DNA of 64,000 nt. Source: Jackrogersella multiformis (Eukaryota > Ascomycota > Sordariomycetes > Xylariales > Hypoxylaceae). Below the pieces are notes generated by a model. The model did no database searches. It was not told the DNA's origin and saw only the letters and a program-made list of their open reading frames with translations. Below, in pieces: positions 11,236 through 23,056 of this stretch. The stretch spans positions 1,178,001-1,242,000 of the forward strand of contig CADCXD010000008.1 of the NCBI GenBank assembly GCA_902806575.1, in the 5' to 3' direction. Every line of letters starts with the position of its first letter. The first letter of the stretch is position 1. Made by a program: the position numbers and the translations under genes.

Positions 11236-11579
11236 TGGTACCTACCTGGTAAGCAATAGTACGATAAATTCTGACGGCGGGAAACACATGATCATCAATT
11301 TGGACTAGAATTCTGTTGTTGATAAAAAGGGCACACTCGGCGACAAGGAAATGGTGGCAGGAAGAATCAGGGGTCTCAGGAGGGTGTAAGAATTATCAAC
11401 GAGGCAGGGTATCTAGTAGAGTTCAAGGAAGAAAGATCTATTTGTCGTAAGATCCATTGCATAATAAAGGTTCATAATAACGACCTAGGTAGGTAGGTTA
11501 GGTAAATACCCGAGGCTTAATAAATGAGAATAAGTGAATATCAGAAAGAGCTGCTTTTACCCCTTATTAGAAACCTAAA

Positions 11580-11800
11580 ATATCAGGAGATAGATCTTAC
11601 GGCGGTCTCGACCCATTAAAGGTGTACTCTGTAGGAAGGGATACACTTAAGACAAAGTAGACCAAGAGGTACATAAGGTAGACAAAGGCATGCTCCTATA
11701 TGTATACTACGATCTATAATGGATAAGTTAAGAGCTCCTTGCAAAACAACATCGTTATTTCCCATACCGCTAGGTCTGCCGTGTGACACCCCTATCTACA
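11580..11800 (+). repeat. Dispersed repeat copy C
   Basis: Third copy, in the same orientation as copy B. It opens with ATCAGGAGATAGATCTTACG and contains GTAGGAAGGGATACACTTAA, GATAAGTTAAGAGCTCCTTG and CATCGTTATTTCCCAT, ending near CGCTAGGTCTGCCGTGTGAC. It is closer to copy A than to copy B in the middle part. Non-coding and possibly a mutated miniature element or solo terminal repeat. Confidence 0.75.
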
Positions 11801-12625
11801 CTAAGGTACATGCTTACGGGCACACTTAAACTGATTGCGTAAACTGTTAAAGTGTATTCTACGTGGACAGAGACTAAACTTAACATAGTATAGTAGAGTT
11901 GAGCACTTAAATTCCTGTAACTAAACTTTTAAATAAAATCAGGTAACTTTCTCTTTTGTTTCATGCTTCCCTTCCTATCCTGTCTGCACAGTTACTGCAG
12001 TTGCCATAAAGCATTCTAACGGCAGTAAGGCACATAGGCATAACAAGGTATAAGACAAAGGCACGATGACATGATAGGACGGGCAGCGGCAACAACGACG
12101 TAGTGTTATTAGGAAGCGACGGTAAGGTCTGCGATAACTCCAGGTAATATCGGCGGATAGAAAGGATACCTCCTACCTAGTTTTGTGAAGGATCCATATT
12201 AACTGGAATTCAAGTGCTCTATTTTACACTGCTAGTTTAAGCATGCCCATGTTTACCCTTAGGTAGGCACCTAACCTAGGTTACTTGGTGAATCCCATAT
12301 TAAGTCCTTCTCTGGTAGTTCCTTTGTAACTACCTACCTACGTAGGTATAGTTCTATGTAGCCGGTGCTTGGAAATGTACCTATGCTAATCTATAGTATA
12401 ATAATGATAGGAATAAGGTACTAGGCTATACGGTAGACATTGATATTCATATAATTAAACCTAACCCAAGAAAGAAGAAAGCAGCTTGCTCCGTCTGCTC
12501 ATATTCATTAACACCAAGACTGCATCTATACATATTACAATTCACCACGAACATAAGTATAAGCAGAAACCATATTCACTAGGTAGACAAAAACAGTTAC
12601 AAAAAATAGAGTAATCATGGTTGAA
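11801..12625. other. Intergenic, AT-rich
   Basis: The stretch between the third repeat copy and tRNA-Val. It has some CCTAGGT motifs around 12.26-12.35 kb and no supportable gene. Confidence 0.5.
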
Positions 12626-12699
12626 TGATCGAACCCAGGCTCGAACTGGGGACCTTCAGTGTGTTAGACTGACGTGATAACCAACTACACCATCCGACC
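12626..12699 (-). tRNA. tRNA-Val (anticodon AAC)
   Basis: The minus strand folds as a complete 74-nt tRNA. The acceptor pairs GGTCGGA with TTCGATC, with two G-U wobbles. The D-arm is GTGTAGTTGGTTATCAC. The anticodon arm is TCAGT-CTAACAC-ACTGA with anticodon AAC, and the T-arm is CCCAG-TTCGAGC-CTGGG. The discriminator base is A. There is no intron, and CCA is not encoded, as expected for a eukaryotic nuclear tRNA. Confidence 0.95.
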
Positions 12700-13554
12700 G
12701 TTAATACTATGAGACCAGGGAGCCTCAAGTCAAGTTGAAAAAATTGATTGGTAAGTGAATACATAAATTCTCTCGCCCGTAGTGGGGAAGTGCAATTTCG
12801 ATGTTGGCAAATGACAATCGACTCGAGGAGCTTGAAGGGTCTAGCCCTAATATGATCTAATATGATAGCAAAGGCCCACTGCCGACGCGGGCAATTTTGG
12901 CCTTTAGAATTATAATCGTACAGGTTAACCCTCTGTTTAATAGGATGTGATTTGATGTGAAATGGCCGCTAAGTTGTTATTGTAAAGGAATGAAGGTTAA
13001 AGAGAAACTACGTAACCTCATATTACTTCTCTTTATTAACACATTTTTATACGTCATAATATACGAAGCAAATTGCATAGTTCGTAATGTCATAAGTAGT
13101 CATCCTGCATACACTTTCGTATAATCATGCACAACCATGTATTGATTTTGATTTATAGTTGTCTTGATTCATAGTAACAATATGAAGTATATTTCCTTAG
13201 CCGTGACGGGCAACATTTGTCTCGACGTAATAATGAAGATATTATGTCCCATATTGTCCCATACCATACGGTTAACTAAAGTGGAATGCCTACTCAGGTA
13301 ACTAAGTGTTGTTTTCTTTATAGTTTTTTACGAATAACTAACCCCGGCATCCGTGTAGAGTCCTATGATTTATCGAGCCTGACCAAATTCCGAATATCGG
13401 CAGAGATGGGATATAGTGGTGAAGATTAGGCCGATCGACCATTCATATATTAAAATTAGAGTATTATTTTCGTAACTTTTAACTAGGGGTATAAATCTTC
13501 GTGCCATTTCCAATAAATCAGGTAACCATTTTCAAGCGTGATCACAATAACTTA
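12700..13554. other. Intergenic, nothing recognised
   Basis: AT-rich sequence between the tRNA and the GMC oxidoreductase 3' end. I see no coding frame, RNA gene or notable repeat. Confidence 0.5.
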
Positions 13555-15323
13555 TTACCAAGTCGCCAGTATCCTTTCTGCCCCCTTCTCCCCGGCTACC
13601 ATCACGCCGAACTGCGGGTTTACGGTCAAAGGTGCGACGATAGACGCATCGACGACATGGATGTTTTCGGTGCCGATAACCTTCGTGTCGGCGTCCACAC
13701 ACTTCCCTATCCTGCAGGAGCTGGACCAATGCTGGACCGAGCCGACAGCATAATCAGAGGGCGTCGTTATGTACGTACGGATTTCCTCTATTGTCGAATT
13801 CTGCGGAATGTTGAGCGGAGTGAGGCCATCCTTTGCCGGCGCTTCAGGGGCTGAGGGTGGTAGAGCCTGGAAGATGGAGTGGATGAATGTCGCAATGCTT
13901 ACGCTGTCGCGAGGGTCGGAATAGTAAACATCGGAGCTAGGGCCTGGTACGAATTTTCCGTCATCGGAGAGGATGACACGGCCCGCTGAGCCCAGACCCG
14001 AGGTACCGTATATGTTGAGTGTAATGGTATTCTTTTCCTTGAACGCTCCAAACCCTGATGAATCGATAGTGCCCTGGACACCGGTCTTAGTGCCGTCAGG
14101 GTTAGGCATGTAGGCCCAGAACGCGGAGCTTTGGGATGCGGAGGCGTAGGGGCCACTACGGGAAGACAGGTACATATCTCTATCCGCGGGGATGGGGTTA
14201 TTGTAGTCGTGGACGTATGACTCGATCGTCGGCCCTGATAATTCGATGAAGGTGTTCGGGTTATCGAAGAGACCTTCGCCGACTGACGGGTTGAAGACCC
14301 AGCTTGTGGAATTATATGGCATCAATTCGGCATCTGACATATCGAAGAGCGTGTCAATCGGCCCAATGCCAGAATGCATCAGAAGACCAGGCGAGCCAAT
14401 GGCACCGGCGCTTAGGATAACTCGACCACCCGGGGAAAGGGGAATATCTACCACCGAGCCGGCAACTGTGGCGTTAACGCCAGAAGCCAGCCCACCAATA
14501 TGATTGATGTGATTAACACGGACACCCGTCTGTAGGTGGAAATTGCTTCTCTTTAGAGCGTTTTGCAGGTACGTCCTTGTCGGGCCTCCTCGTTGACCAT
14601 CGATGTAATTGTATACTGGCCGCCCGAATACCCAATCCTTGTTGTCAGGGGTTTCGTTGAACGACACCTCGGAAAAGTTGGCGCTATTGACAAGCCAGTT
14701 CTTGGCTGCCTCGTAGCCACTCTGCATATAGAACTGGCCATCTGTCGAGTAGCTGGTGACCGAAGCTTGCATGCCTAGGAGTCGTTGTGTGGCGTCCTTA
14801 ACGTCTGCACTCTTCCAACCTTCCGGGTGGTAGTCGTCCCAATCAGAGGCTGGAGGCTGGAAGTACAGGCCCGCATTGATCGCGCTGTTCCCGCCGATCG
14901 TGCACGCCTGGTAAGAGTTCACGATGCCTGCAGGACAGAGCAGATCGCTGCCCCCATTGAAGATGCTTTTGTCTATCGAACTTGTCAGCTCAATAAATTT
15001 ACACTATATAAGACACATATATACTCACACAGTCCTGGCACGTCAACCCGACTTAATGCCGTCCCATCGAGCCATGCTGGCTTCTCTGTGCCTCCTGTGA
15101 CTCCGTACGAAGCGCCACCGACCTCTAGCAGAAGGGTCTTCTTGCCAGCCTCGCTCAACCTATCCGCCACGATGATACCAGCAGTTCCGGCACCGACAAC
15201 AATCGCATCCCATTCTTGAGTGGCCCAATCGGTCGTATTCTGCCGCGTTCGAAGGAAAGGAGCGCCGAGCGCGGTCTGGCTGAGAGAGATGGCGATCGCG
15301 GACAAACCCAGGAATGACTTCAT
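13555..15323 (-). CDS. Secreted GMC oxidoreductase, cellobiose-dehydrogenase flavodomain type (AA3_1-like)
   Basis: Two exons, 15323-15029 and 14972-13555 (56-nt intron), give 570 aa. Residues 1-20 are a signal peptide (MKSFLGLSAIAISLSQTALG). The FAD-binding Rossmann motif is G44-A-G46-T-A-G49. The spliced region reads VDVPGLYKSIFNGG, followed by ACTIGGNSAINAGLYFQPP, the second FAD-contact region as in cellobiose dehydrogenase flavodomains. The C-terminal motif VQHWSSSCRIG and VVDASIVAPLTVNPQFG supplies the catalytic His (about H513) and Asn (about N550). The b-type cytochrome domain of true cellobiose dehydrogenase is absent, so this is a stand-alone flavodehydrogenase. It probably oxidises an extracellular sugar or related alcohol; substrate and electron acceptor cannot be read from sequence. 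A second GMC gene lies 1.1 kb upstream on the same strand. Confidence 0.88.
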
Positions 15324-16470
15324 ATTGGCGGATTCGGGCTAAAGGCATGGCGGGAAGAAAGAGAGGAAGACATGTAAAACAATGTCATGATATATATTCC
15401 CTACAGGTAAATAATTATTACCTATGTCAACACGAATAAATGCGCCTTTGTTGTGATCATAGCCTATCAGCCCCTTGTCAAAGGCCAAGCCCGCCATTAA
15501 TATGGATGACATAGTGGATCAAAACTAGGTATTATCGTGTCCGGCATGTAACCCTTGCTTGCTTTGCTTGCTAATGTAGCTCATCACGGTCCATCATTTA
15601 ATAACCGTAGCCGTGGAGCCGTAGCAGGGGGCCTCCTATTAAAAGAACTCGTATCCATTGCAAAAAGCTTCATATTCAGCTTAGCTGGTTAGGTACTGAC
15701 TCGCCTCGTGCATTTCAGCATGCCGATCCCAGCAATATACCACGGATAGGCCATACTAATTCATAAGCGGCGTTCCTGGTGCTTGATAATCTTTGAACCA
15801 GACTGGCAGCCTGGTTTAATTTAACCAAACACATTCGAACCTTTCCTTCTCGTTTGCTGGGGATTTTTTGCAATAAAAATATCAATAAAGTCTTTAGCTC
15901 ACTCTATTTCCAGCCCGCCATTATTTTCGTCTTTCCTTATTTCTTTCTAGGAGCTACATCGGCTTTTTCGCGTCCTAGAGGGTTTGAGAATAGCAGCAAG
16001 AAGATTTCTCAACAGCATAGGGCTGCAAGGATTATTGGGTTCGACCTCGTGAGTCTTTATTATACACGTCGGAATCGCTTCGATCCGCATAATTATACTC
16101 AAACAAGGTGCCAAACAGTGCCGGTCCATCAAGCGAGCCTAACAAGCATAGCAAGCCCAATCAAGCTGAAGTATGTAACGTGGAGGGTGGGTTTTGATGT
16201 CGTCAGATGAATTTATCCCTGTAAAATAATCGAGTCTCGGCATGATTTGGTGAAGCTGGGTTATGCTGGTTCAGGGCAATCGGCTCTATCCCCAAGTTAA
16301 CATCTATTAAAGTACAAAGGTATGAAATAAATACAGGACTTGTTAAGTTAATCAAGACTGATATTACCTTCTCCTGATATTTCAAGCTCAGGTGATTCCG
16401 ATGTCTGGTGGTAAGCCTCAAACGCGACGCAATATTTCCAATCCTTAGGGTCAATATACAACTGTATCGG
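15324..16470. other. Intergenic, promoter region of the secreted GMC gene
   Basis: Contains the upstream region of the secreted flavoenzyme and the 3' flank of the next minus-strand GMC gene. Frames at 15854-16210 and 16203-16454 show no family features, and I regard them as chance. Confidence 0.5.
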
Positions 16471-18656
16471 TTAGGTAATGGTCAACCCTAGCTCCTTTGC
16501 AATAATGTCTGCCGCTTTCTCCCCGATCACCATGGCGGTATTGCAAGTATTCGCACCGATATTATTTGGTGGGATACTCAAGTCTGCCAGCTTCAGCCCC
16601 TGGACTCCGTACACGTTGAGATCTTTATCTACAACGCCCATCTTATTACGAGGAGCCATCTTGGCTGTACATATAGAGTGCCACGTGGTCTGGGCATTCT
16701 CGCGAAGGTACTGCTCGATGGCCGCGTCATCTTCAGGCGAGTACTCGAGGTCTTGTATCTCGTGGCCTTCGGCCGGCGGGTTCCATTTCTCGACACAACC
16801 TGCCTTGGATCCCTCCGGGAATCGGGGATGGCGGCTCGCGACCTCGCCCTTACATATGGCCATCCGCCGCACGATCTCACGGCTCTTCTTGTACGCCCAG
16901 ACATGTTCCTTGAGATCTATCTCATTTGCGTCGTTGAGGAAGCCCGCGTCGAAGTCGAGAGGATCACTAATATCAGGCCCCGTGATATGAATATGCCCAC
17001 GTGAGTATGAGTATGTAGTATATGGTGCAACCGAGACATACTGCCCAGGGGAGAGACCGAGGTTGCCACCTAGTATACTAAAAGTTGTATTAGTGCCATG
17101 TGATCTCTTTGTAGAACCCATTCATCTATAGGCGGTGCTATTAGGCCTGGTTTGAAGGGATGTACCTACCCGCCGCTAATAGACATCAAAATCATAGGCT
17201 TATTTGTTTGGTACTTAAAGTCCTTATCCCATATAGCTTGGAACTTGGGTCCTAAGGCGGTAGCTTCAGCATCTGTTGGCCTCACTTTACCGGATATATC
17301 TATATAGTTCCACCCAAGGTGCGGATGTTTTTGGGCTATCGCATCTTCAATAGACAGTTTTTCAAAATTCAGAGTGTCGCATGTCTGGTGCGGTTCTAGA
17401 AATGCATGATATGCGTACTGCATCGAACTGTGGTCCTGATATTCATGGCCGACGCCAGGAAGCTCCTGGATGATGGGGACCCCAGCGCGATCAAGCACGT
17501 CCTTAGAACCGATCCCAGAGCGCTCTAACACAGGCGGCGTACCGCAGGCACCGCAGGACACGACGACAAGTTTGCGAGCTTTGACTGTCTGCTTGGGATA
17601 CGATGTTGATTGGCTCCTCTGGAGCTGGTATCTCGGGTTGGGGGTGAACTCGACTCCACAGGCTCGCCTCTTGTCGTCGAACAGAACGCGCACGACTTGT
17701 GACTCCACCAATACGTGCAAATTAGGATGCTTGCCATCGCGTAGTAGAGGGTGTAGATATGCGTGAGCTGTATCTGAACGTTTGCCTTCAGGTGTGATAC
17801 TTTTTGCTCAGGCATTGCATTAGTTCAAGAAGCCTCCAGTGGATTTTTATCATAGCAATTACTTACTAGCGAAGCCAGCGTTGGAAGCCATTATTGGTGT
17901 CCATGTTGTTTAGGTCGATTATCTCGGGGTATCCGACCTGTTTTGCAGCACGCAGCCATTCATCCTCTACATACTTACCTCGATAAGTGCCGTCGGATAC
18001 TTGAATTGGGCCACTCAGCCCGTGATGCTCTGGGCTACCTGGCCCGTGGTACGTCTCAAGCTTTAATAAATAATGATGTTAGTTATTCTCTCGGTCTCAT
18101 AGAGAGTTGTAACTGATTACCTTCTTCAGGTACGGCCATAACTCGTCTGCCATCCAACCTGGTGTCTTCCACGAGTCATAATCATCACGCTGAGCTCGCG
18201 TATACCTATTATAAAAAGTAACTATATGATTAGTCTTGTTCTGGTTTCTCACGCACTGGGGATCGGTTTCAATCTCACATCATGAAGTTAATAGACGAAC
18301 CCCCACCGAGTGTCCCTCCTGAGGGGACAATACATTCCCTATCGGCAAGATGCTTTGACTTGTTTGACTTGTAAAAAATCGACATTTCAGAACCCGGTTT
18401 AAGATGCGAGTGATAGAGACCCGGTGTTACGACCCTAACTTGATCATAGTTGTCCGGACCACCCTCGATCAGGAGGATTGAGAGTCCTAGATCAGCCTCA
18501 GCTAGTCGCCCAGCTATAATACACCCAGCAGTTCCACCTTCAGAAGATATCGTATTAGTAGAAACTTGATAGCATTAGATAAATACATTTCTTACCGCCT
18601 GCAATGATGATGTCCACCTCCTCAATGTCCGTAGCTAGTTCCTTATACAAACCCAT
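16471..18656 (-). CDS. GMC oxidoreductase, alcohol-oxidase type (AA3_3-like)
   Basis: Six exons (18656-18596, 18537-18279, 18205-18121, 18060-17867, 17799-17170, 17077-16471) sum to 611 aa with consistent phases. The N-terminus VDIIIAGGGTAGCIIAGRL is the FAD dinucleotide motif. PSGGTLGGGSSINFMMYTR and the C-terminal block TTWHSICTAKMAPR...DKDLNVYGVQGLKLADLS...NIGANTCNTAMVIGEKAAD are the signature of fungal alcohol (methanol) oxidases, with catalytic His near 543 and Asn near 589. There is no signal peptide, consistent with an intracellular or peroxisomal enzyme, but the C-terminus (GLTIT) is not a PTS1. It would oxidise a primary alcohol with O2 to aldehyde and H2O2. Acceptor choice for the last intron (TTTTAG at 17078) is set by phase and family alignment. 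Confidence 0.88.
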
Positions 18657-20230
18657 ATTGGCTTAAGGGGCTATCCGAAATATATTGTATAGTGAATAGT
18701 AGGAATGGTTATTGAGAAGTTAGAGTAAGGATACGAACGTTTTATTCGCGAGATAGCCATATCGACTTTATTCTATTACGGCGCACGTTAGCGCAGAATC
18801 CGTGTTATTGTCTGCCCTATTCTAGTTGCCGTCCCGTGTAGTGGTACCGAAGAGGGATGATGACCCTTGTGAAGCCACATTTCCCCCGCATTTTGCTCCT
18901 ATGTACAATAGGTTTCAGCGATGCAAATTACCATGATAACCTAGGTAAATACCCATTAGCATACCCTTGGGAGGGTAGTGTATGGGGTAATGCATAAGGC
19001 AGGATGCTCGGCGACCTAATCGAATGGAGCTAAGCACAATCGGAGAATCAGACGAACCGACCTAGAGTGCGTCGGCAAGTAATATTTCGAGTGTTATGGT
19101 TCGACTTTGACTAGAATGCTAACCTATGGTATATAAAATTATCCACGAGCCATTAAGTTGCGCATAAATTTAGTTGAAAAGTCCTATAAGCGCGAGAACG
19201 GGCATCTCACGACAGATTCAGCTACCCAGACGAAGGATACTTCTCGATTTAAGTTAAATTTTCGAAGCATTTTTATCGACGTTTAAACGAGGCTCGACGC
19301 GAATCGTACAACTAAGTTGACCTATCAAGCTAGTTATTCCACGCTTCAGTGTAGTTTTAGCTGAACACGTATAGACCTCATGCCAATGTCTTGCTTCTAT
19401 GCTGGAAGCTAATACGATTGATTCCTCGGGGTTGTAGGTATATTGAAGTTTTCAAGCAACAAGTCTGAGGTCCACCAACATACCAGAAACTGATTGGGCG
19501 TTGAGATGTTGACTCATGGTAGGGCTGCCAGCATGTGTCTCGCCGGTCCCCGACTGAAAATGGAACTGTTATGAGGGCTTGATTGGTAGGGCGGACATTA
19601 GCTTCATGTCAGGTACATACCCAAAGTTGAGTTATCTTGGGAAATACTCCTATGCATGACTCCTATGCATGACTCCTATGCATGACTCCTATGCATGGTA
19701 CCTACCTAGGTACACATGAGGCTTTTTTAATGGATGCCACAAATATAATCGAAACCTATAGTAAGTGCCTAGGTAGGTACCTAGGTATATTGCAATGTTG
19801 TTATTCAACTGTCAAATTTTGGGAATAAAGGGGAAATCTTTTACCATTATCGTGTGGTTAATCCAAGTTATTGCTCACCATGTCATGATTCAGGAGAACA
19901 TATCCACCCCTTACTTGGTCCTAGGTACCTGTGTATGTATGAAGGATGGGCTGTCAGCGTTACCAAAGGGCGATACCTTAGGTACCTATCTATTTATTCA
20001 TTTATTTTTCGGTATTCTACATTTTGGTAATGATGTCCCTACTGACCTGCAAAATGATACACCCGAATTTGAAGACAACGCAATTCCTTTTGAGAAGTAT
20101 GTAATTCATTAACATCTAATACTATTCATTACGCATTATCATTGTAAGCTGCTTTTGACCTTTTGAACACCCGATATCAAATTAACACTCATTTCGACAT
20201 TAATCTCATTCCTTCGTATCATTTCCTAGG
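18657..20230. other. Intergenic, with 13-bp tandem repeat
   Basis: Promoter side of the alcohol-oxidase-like gene and 3' flank of the transporter. Exact TACCTAGGTA copies lie at 19703 and 19778. The 105-codon plus frame at 19795-20112 lacks any recognisable motif and is not accepted as a gene. Confidence 0.5.
19646..19697. repeat. Four perfect tandem copies of a 13-bp unit
   Basis: ACTCCTATGCATG is repeated four times without mismatch, followed directly by a TACCTAGGTA palindrome. It contains ATGCAT palindromes, and no spacer or array structure suggests CRISPR. It is likely a recent slippage minisatellite. Confidence 0.95.
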
Positions 20231-21869
20231 TTAACATATTACCTTAGGTTTCCACCCCATTTTGTTCACCCTCACGAAAGCGAAACATAGAAAGCCGATG
20301 AAAGACATGCATCCTGCCCAGGCCTGAGCACCCGTGAATTTACCACCCCAGGCGGCCTGGATTGCTCCGCCAATAGGTGGCCCTGTTAATGAAGCAAAGG
20401 AGCAAATGCTAAAAGCCATTCCCAGTCGCGTCCCAACTGTGTCAAGCCTCTTGGTGATACTTGCGACGACCGTGGCGGTTAGGCATTGGAAACTCCCAGA
20501 ACAAATTCCATAAAAACATGTAAACACATACAAGCCCGGTACGTTGTCCACGGCGAGCCAGCAAAATGCTACGATAGCCCACGCGAGAGTCACGGGGACC
20601 ATCACATTGATTGGTCCTATGCGATCAGCAATGATGGGAGGTATAACTCGAAAGATGATCCCGGCTCCATTGATCAGAATGACCATGATCGAAGCGGACG
20701 AATATGACAAGCCTAATGCTTCTCTGCCGAACGATGCGATCTACATTGACAAGTTAGCAGAAGCCCCCCTAAGCAATGTAGGGTGAATTTGATGCTCTTA
20801 CATAATAGAAGGTGAAGTAGTTAGCCATCGACGTCGCGAAGACCCCGGCCACAACGCCAACATACGGCCACTCACGAAACGCGGTAAAATCGATGATGGG
20901 GCCTGATTTCCTAGGCGGCAAGCGTGGTCGCATAAACGCAAACACGATGGAAAGACAAGTGATGTTGATAAACGCTAGGACTCTGGTAGTCCATGCGAAT
21001 CCCAACGTGGGAAGCAATTGTCTAACAACTACCGGATAGACGATGCCGCCAGCCGAGTTACCTGTGGTCGCGAGCCCGACAGCGAGTCCGCGCCTCTTGT
21101 CGAAGTAAGTCGCAACGAGAGCGAGAGACGGGGTAAAGAAGATCCCGGATCCAATTCCCGTCAGGACGCCTTGGGTCAGCATCAGAGACCAGTACTGAGT
21201 CGAGATGCTCATCAAGAACATGCCGAGCACTTGAATTATGGCGCCAACTAGAAAGGTTGGCAAAAACAGACCAGCATCTAGTAGACGGCCAGATAGAACG
21301 CTAATAACTAGACAAGTCCATATTTGTACGGACCCGATCCACGATATTATTGAAGGGGGCTGCGGCAGTACTGATGTGTAGTAAGTTTGAAAACTACCAA
21401 AGGAATTAAGCCATCCCCATGTGGTAAAGATAACTAGCCAGCCCACTGTTGCGAGTTAGTGAAGTTGCTCATATTACTCATATTACTCTATAGAGCGTTC
21501 ATTGGGTTACGAAGCGTCTCCTAAAGAATAATATGGAAATGTGTGCATACTTGCGACTTGTGTCCACGCGTGAGTACCTCCGTCCGGAGGTGGCGGGGGC
21601 TCCGGCCATGTCCTGGTGGTAATACGGGAGGCGACGCGTGCGAGTACAACACTTGTCGTTCTCCTGAGATCCTCGGAGGCCCTCACAAGCTTGTCTCTTT
21701 TTTCTAACTTTGGTTTAGTCTCGGGCGGGACTTTAATTTCGGTTTGTCGGATAACAGAGTTGAGGTCTTCGCAAGACGAAGCGTTGGATCCAGTCCCTTC
21801 TTGGAATAATCCACCCAGCGCCGAGTGACGCTTTTCCTCAAACTTGTCACTATGGTCTTGGCTCGCCAT
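20231..21869 (-). CDS. MFS transporter, monocarboxylate (MCT) type
   Basis: Three exons, 21869-21551, 21445-20802 and 20740-20231, give 490 aa. About 105 hydrophilic residues at the N-terminus end in PEPPPPPDGGTHAWTQV, the conserved PDGG-W entry to TM1 of fungal MCT/MCH permeases. The two six-helix bundles follow. TM segments include MGWLVIFTTWGWLNSFG, then ISWIGSVQIW, then YFDKRRGLAVGLATTGNSAGG (the loop and TM motif typical of MCTs), and a C-terminal half starting at SASIMVILINGAG. Plasma membrane uptake or export of a small carboxylate is the family role; the substrate cannot be read. It lies downstream of two GMC oxidoreductases on the same strand, which may be coincidence. Confidence 0.9.
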
Positions 21870-22711
21870 GACTGTAACTATATTTCCGTAACTAACAAAA
21901 GATTGGTAGCTACATAGGTAGTTGAATGAAAGAATCTAGTAAGTTTTATCTACGGTGACCATTTTAGAACAGAGTAAGGTTATAACTGAAAAAAAACACC
22001 ACCCCGACAAATCTCGCCATAAGAACGTTAAATCACAAGAAGCACATGTTATGGTACTTTCACTTTGACACTCCGCCTTCGGACCCAATTGGTCGGTTAT
22101 TACCAAAATAACCTAATAATATAGCCTATGGGAGCTCCATCGGCTTGATACGAACCCACTAACACGTCCCGAGTGCCGCTCCGAATGTCTTCATGATGGA
22201 ACCGACGTGCAGGAACCCGGGTCGACGAAGCGACCGGAGCGGCTCCAGGGGATCGTCACAGGGGGGACTCCACAAGTCCGTCACTTTCTATTGGATATAA
22301 GCCTTCAATCGGATGGTTTCCACCCTGATTATAGGGTACATAAGTAAATGTAAAAGTTTTTCGATGTTCGGGGCCCATTCAACAAACCCCTGGCATTGTC
22401 TTTGGCAATTGTCCGTTCCAGAATCGTACACCTTTTTCCCACATTATACTCTTTTCTATACTCGCTGATAAGTCCAAAGGCTCACCGACTTTAAATATCT
22501 ACCTAGGTAGTTTCTCTAATAGTCCGGCATCGCAGGGGAGTCGTGTTCAGAGCAACCGACATATAATGGTCAATGGTTGAAGTTGGGATCCCGAATCGCT
22601 GGTTCGCTGCGGATAGGTAATAGCGGTCACCATGTAAATCCCGGCATATTACTACACATCGACGCTAAGCAACTTTACCTAGGTACTCAACGTCGGTCAG
22701 CGCCAGCGTAG
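21870..22711. other. Intergenic, nothing recognised
   Basis: Upstream region of the MCT-type transporter gene. No gene or clear repeat is visible apart from a CCTAGGT motif near 22.5 kb. Confidence 0.5.
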
Positions 22712-23056
22712 GTAGGGCCCAGCTCCGCAATCCAATGGGAATGGAGCAAGCTTTTGGGAATAATGCAACCACGGCGTATCGAAGTCCAAGAAGAGCTGGC
22801 TAGAAGTAACCTTAATACCCTCTCAGAACTGCATAAGAACCAATTAGATCTTATGTGAAGTGATATTTCAATTCCGATTAACGAACTTCCTTTTCCAGCG
22901 TTTCGTAACCCCCGTCCAAAGTCATCTAATACAGATGGCCCTTTGGACATAGGCTTATAAATCATAAAAGCTGTTATACCTACGCGTTTTAGTGAACAAG
23001 GACGTAGCACCTCTGAACTATGGGCCAGCTCGGCCAATGCGAAATTATTCTATTGA
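22712..23056 (+). pseudogene. Decayed coding fragment with two in-frame stops
   Basis: One plus-strand frame reads as plausible protein for about 115 codons but is broken by TGA at 22856 and TAA at 22958 before ending at TGA 23054. Its three segments are SKLLGIMQPRRIEVQEELAR...LHKNQLDLM, then SDISIPINELPFPAFRNPRPK...DGPLDIGL, then IIKAVIPTRFSEQGRSTSELW. Both stops could come from C-to-T change of CGA and CAA codons, as in repeat-induced point mutation, but the parent is unknown. No start codon or splice structure was found. The opposite-strand frame at 22687-23037 is a shadow of this region. Confidence 0.5.

Noticed and set aside
19646..19697. Possible CRISPR-like direct repeats
   Set aside because: Units are contiguous 13-mers without spacers, and the organism is a eukaryote; this is a minisatellite.
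19795..20112. 105-codon plus-strand frame next to the MFS gene
   Set aside because: No motif or splice context, and it lies just beyond the 3' end of the transporter. It looks like a chance frame in AT-rich DNA, though its length leaves slight doubt.
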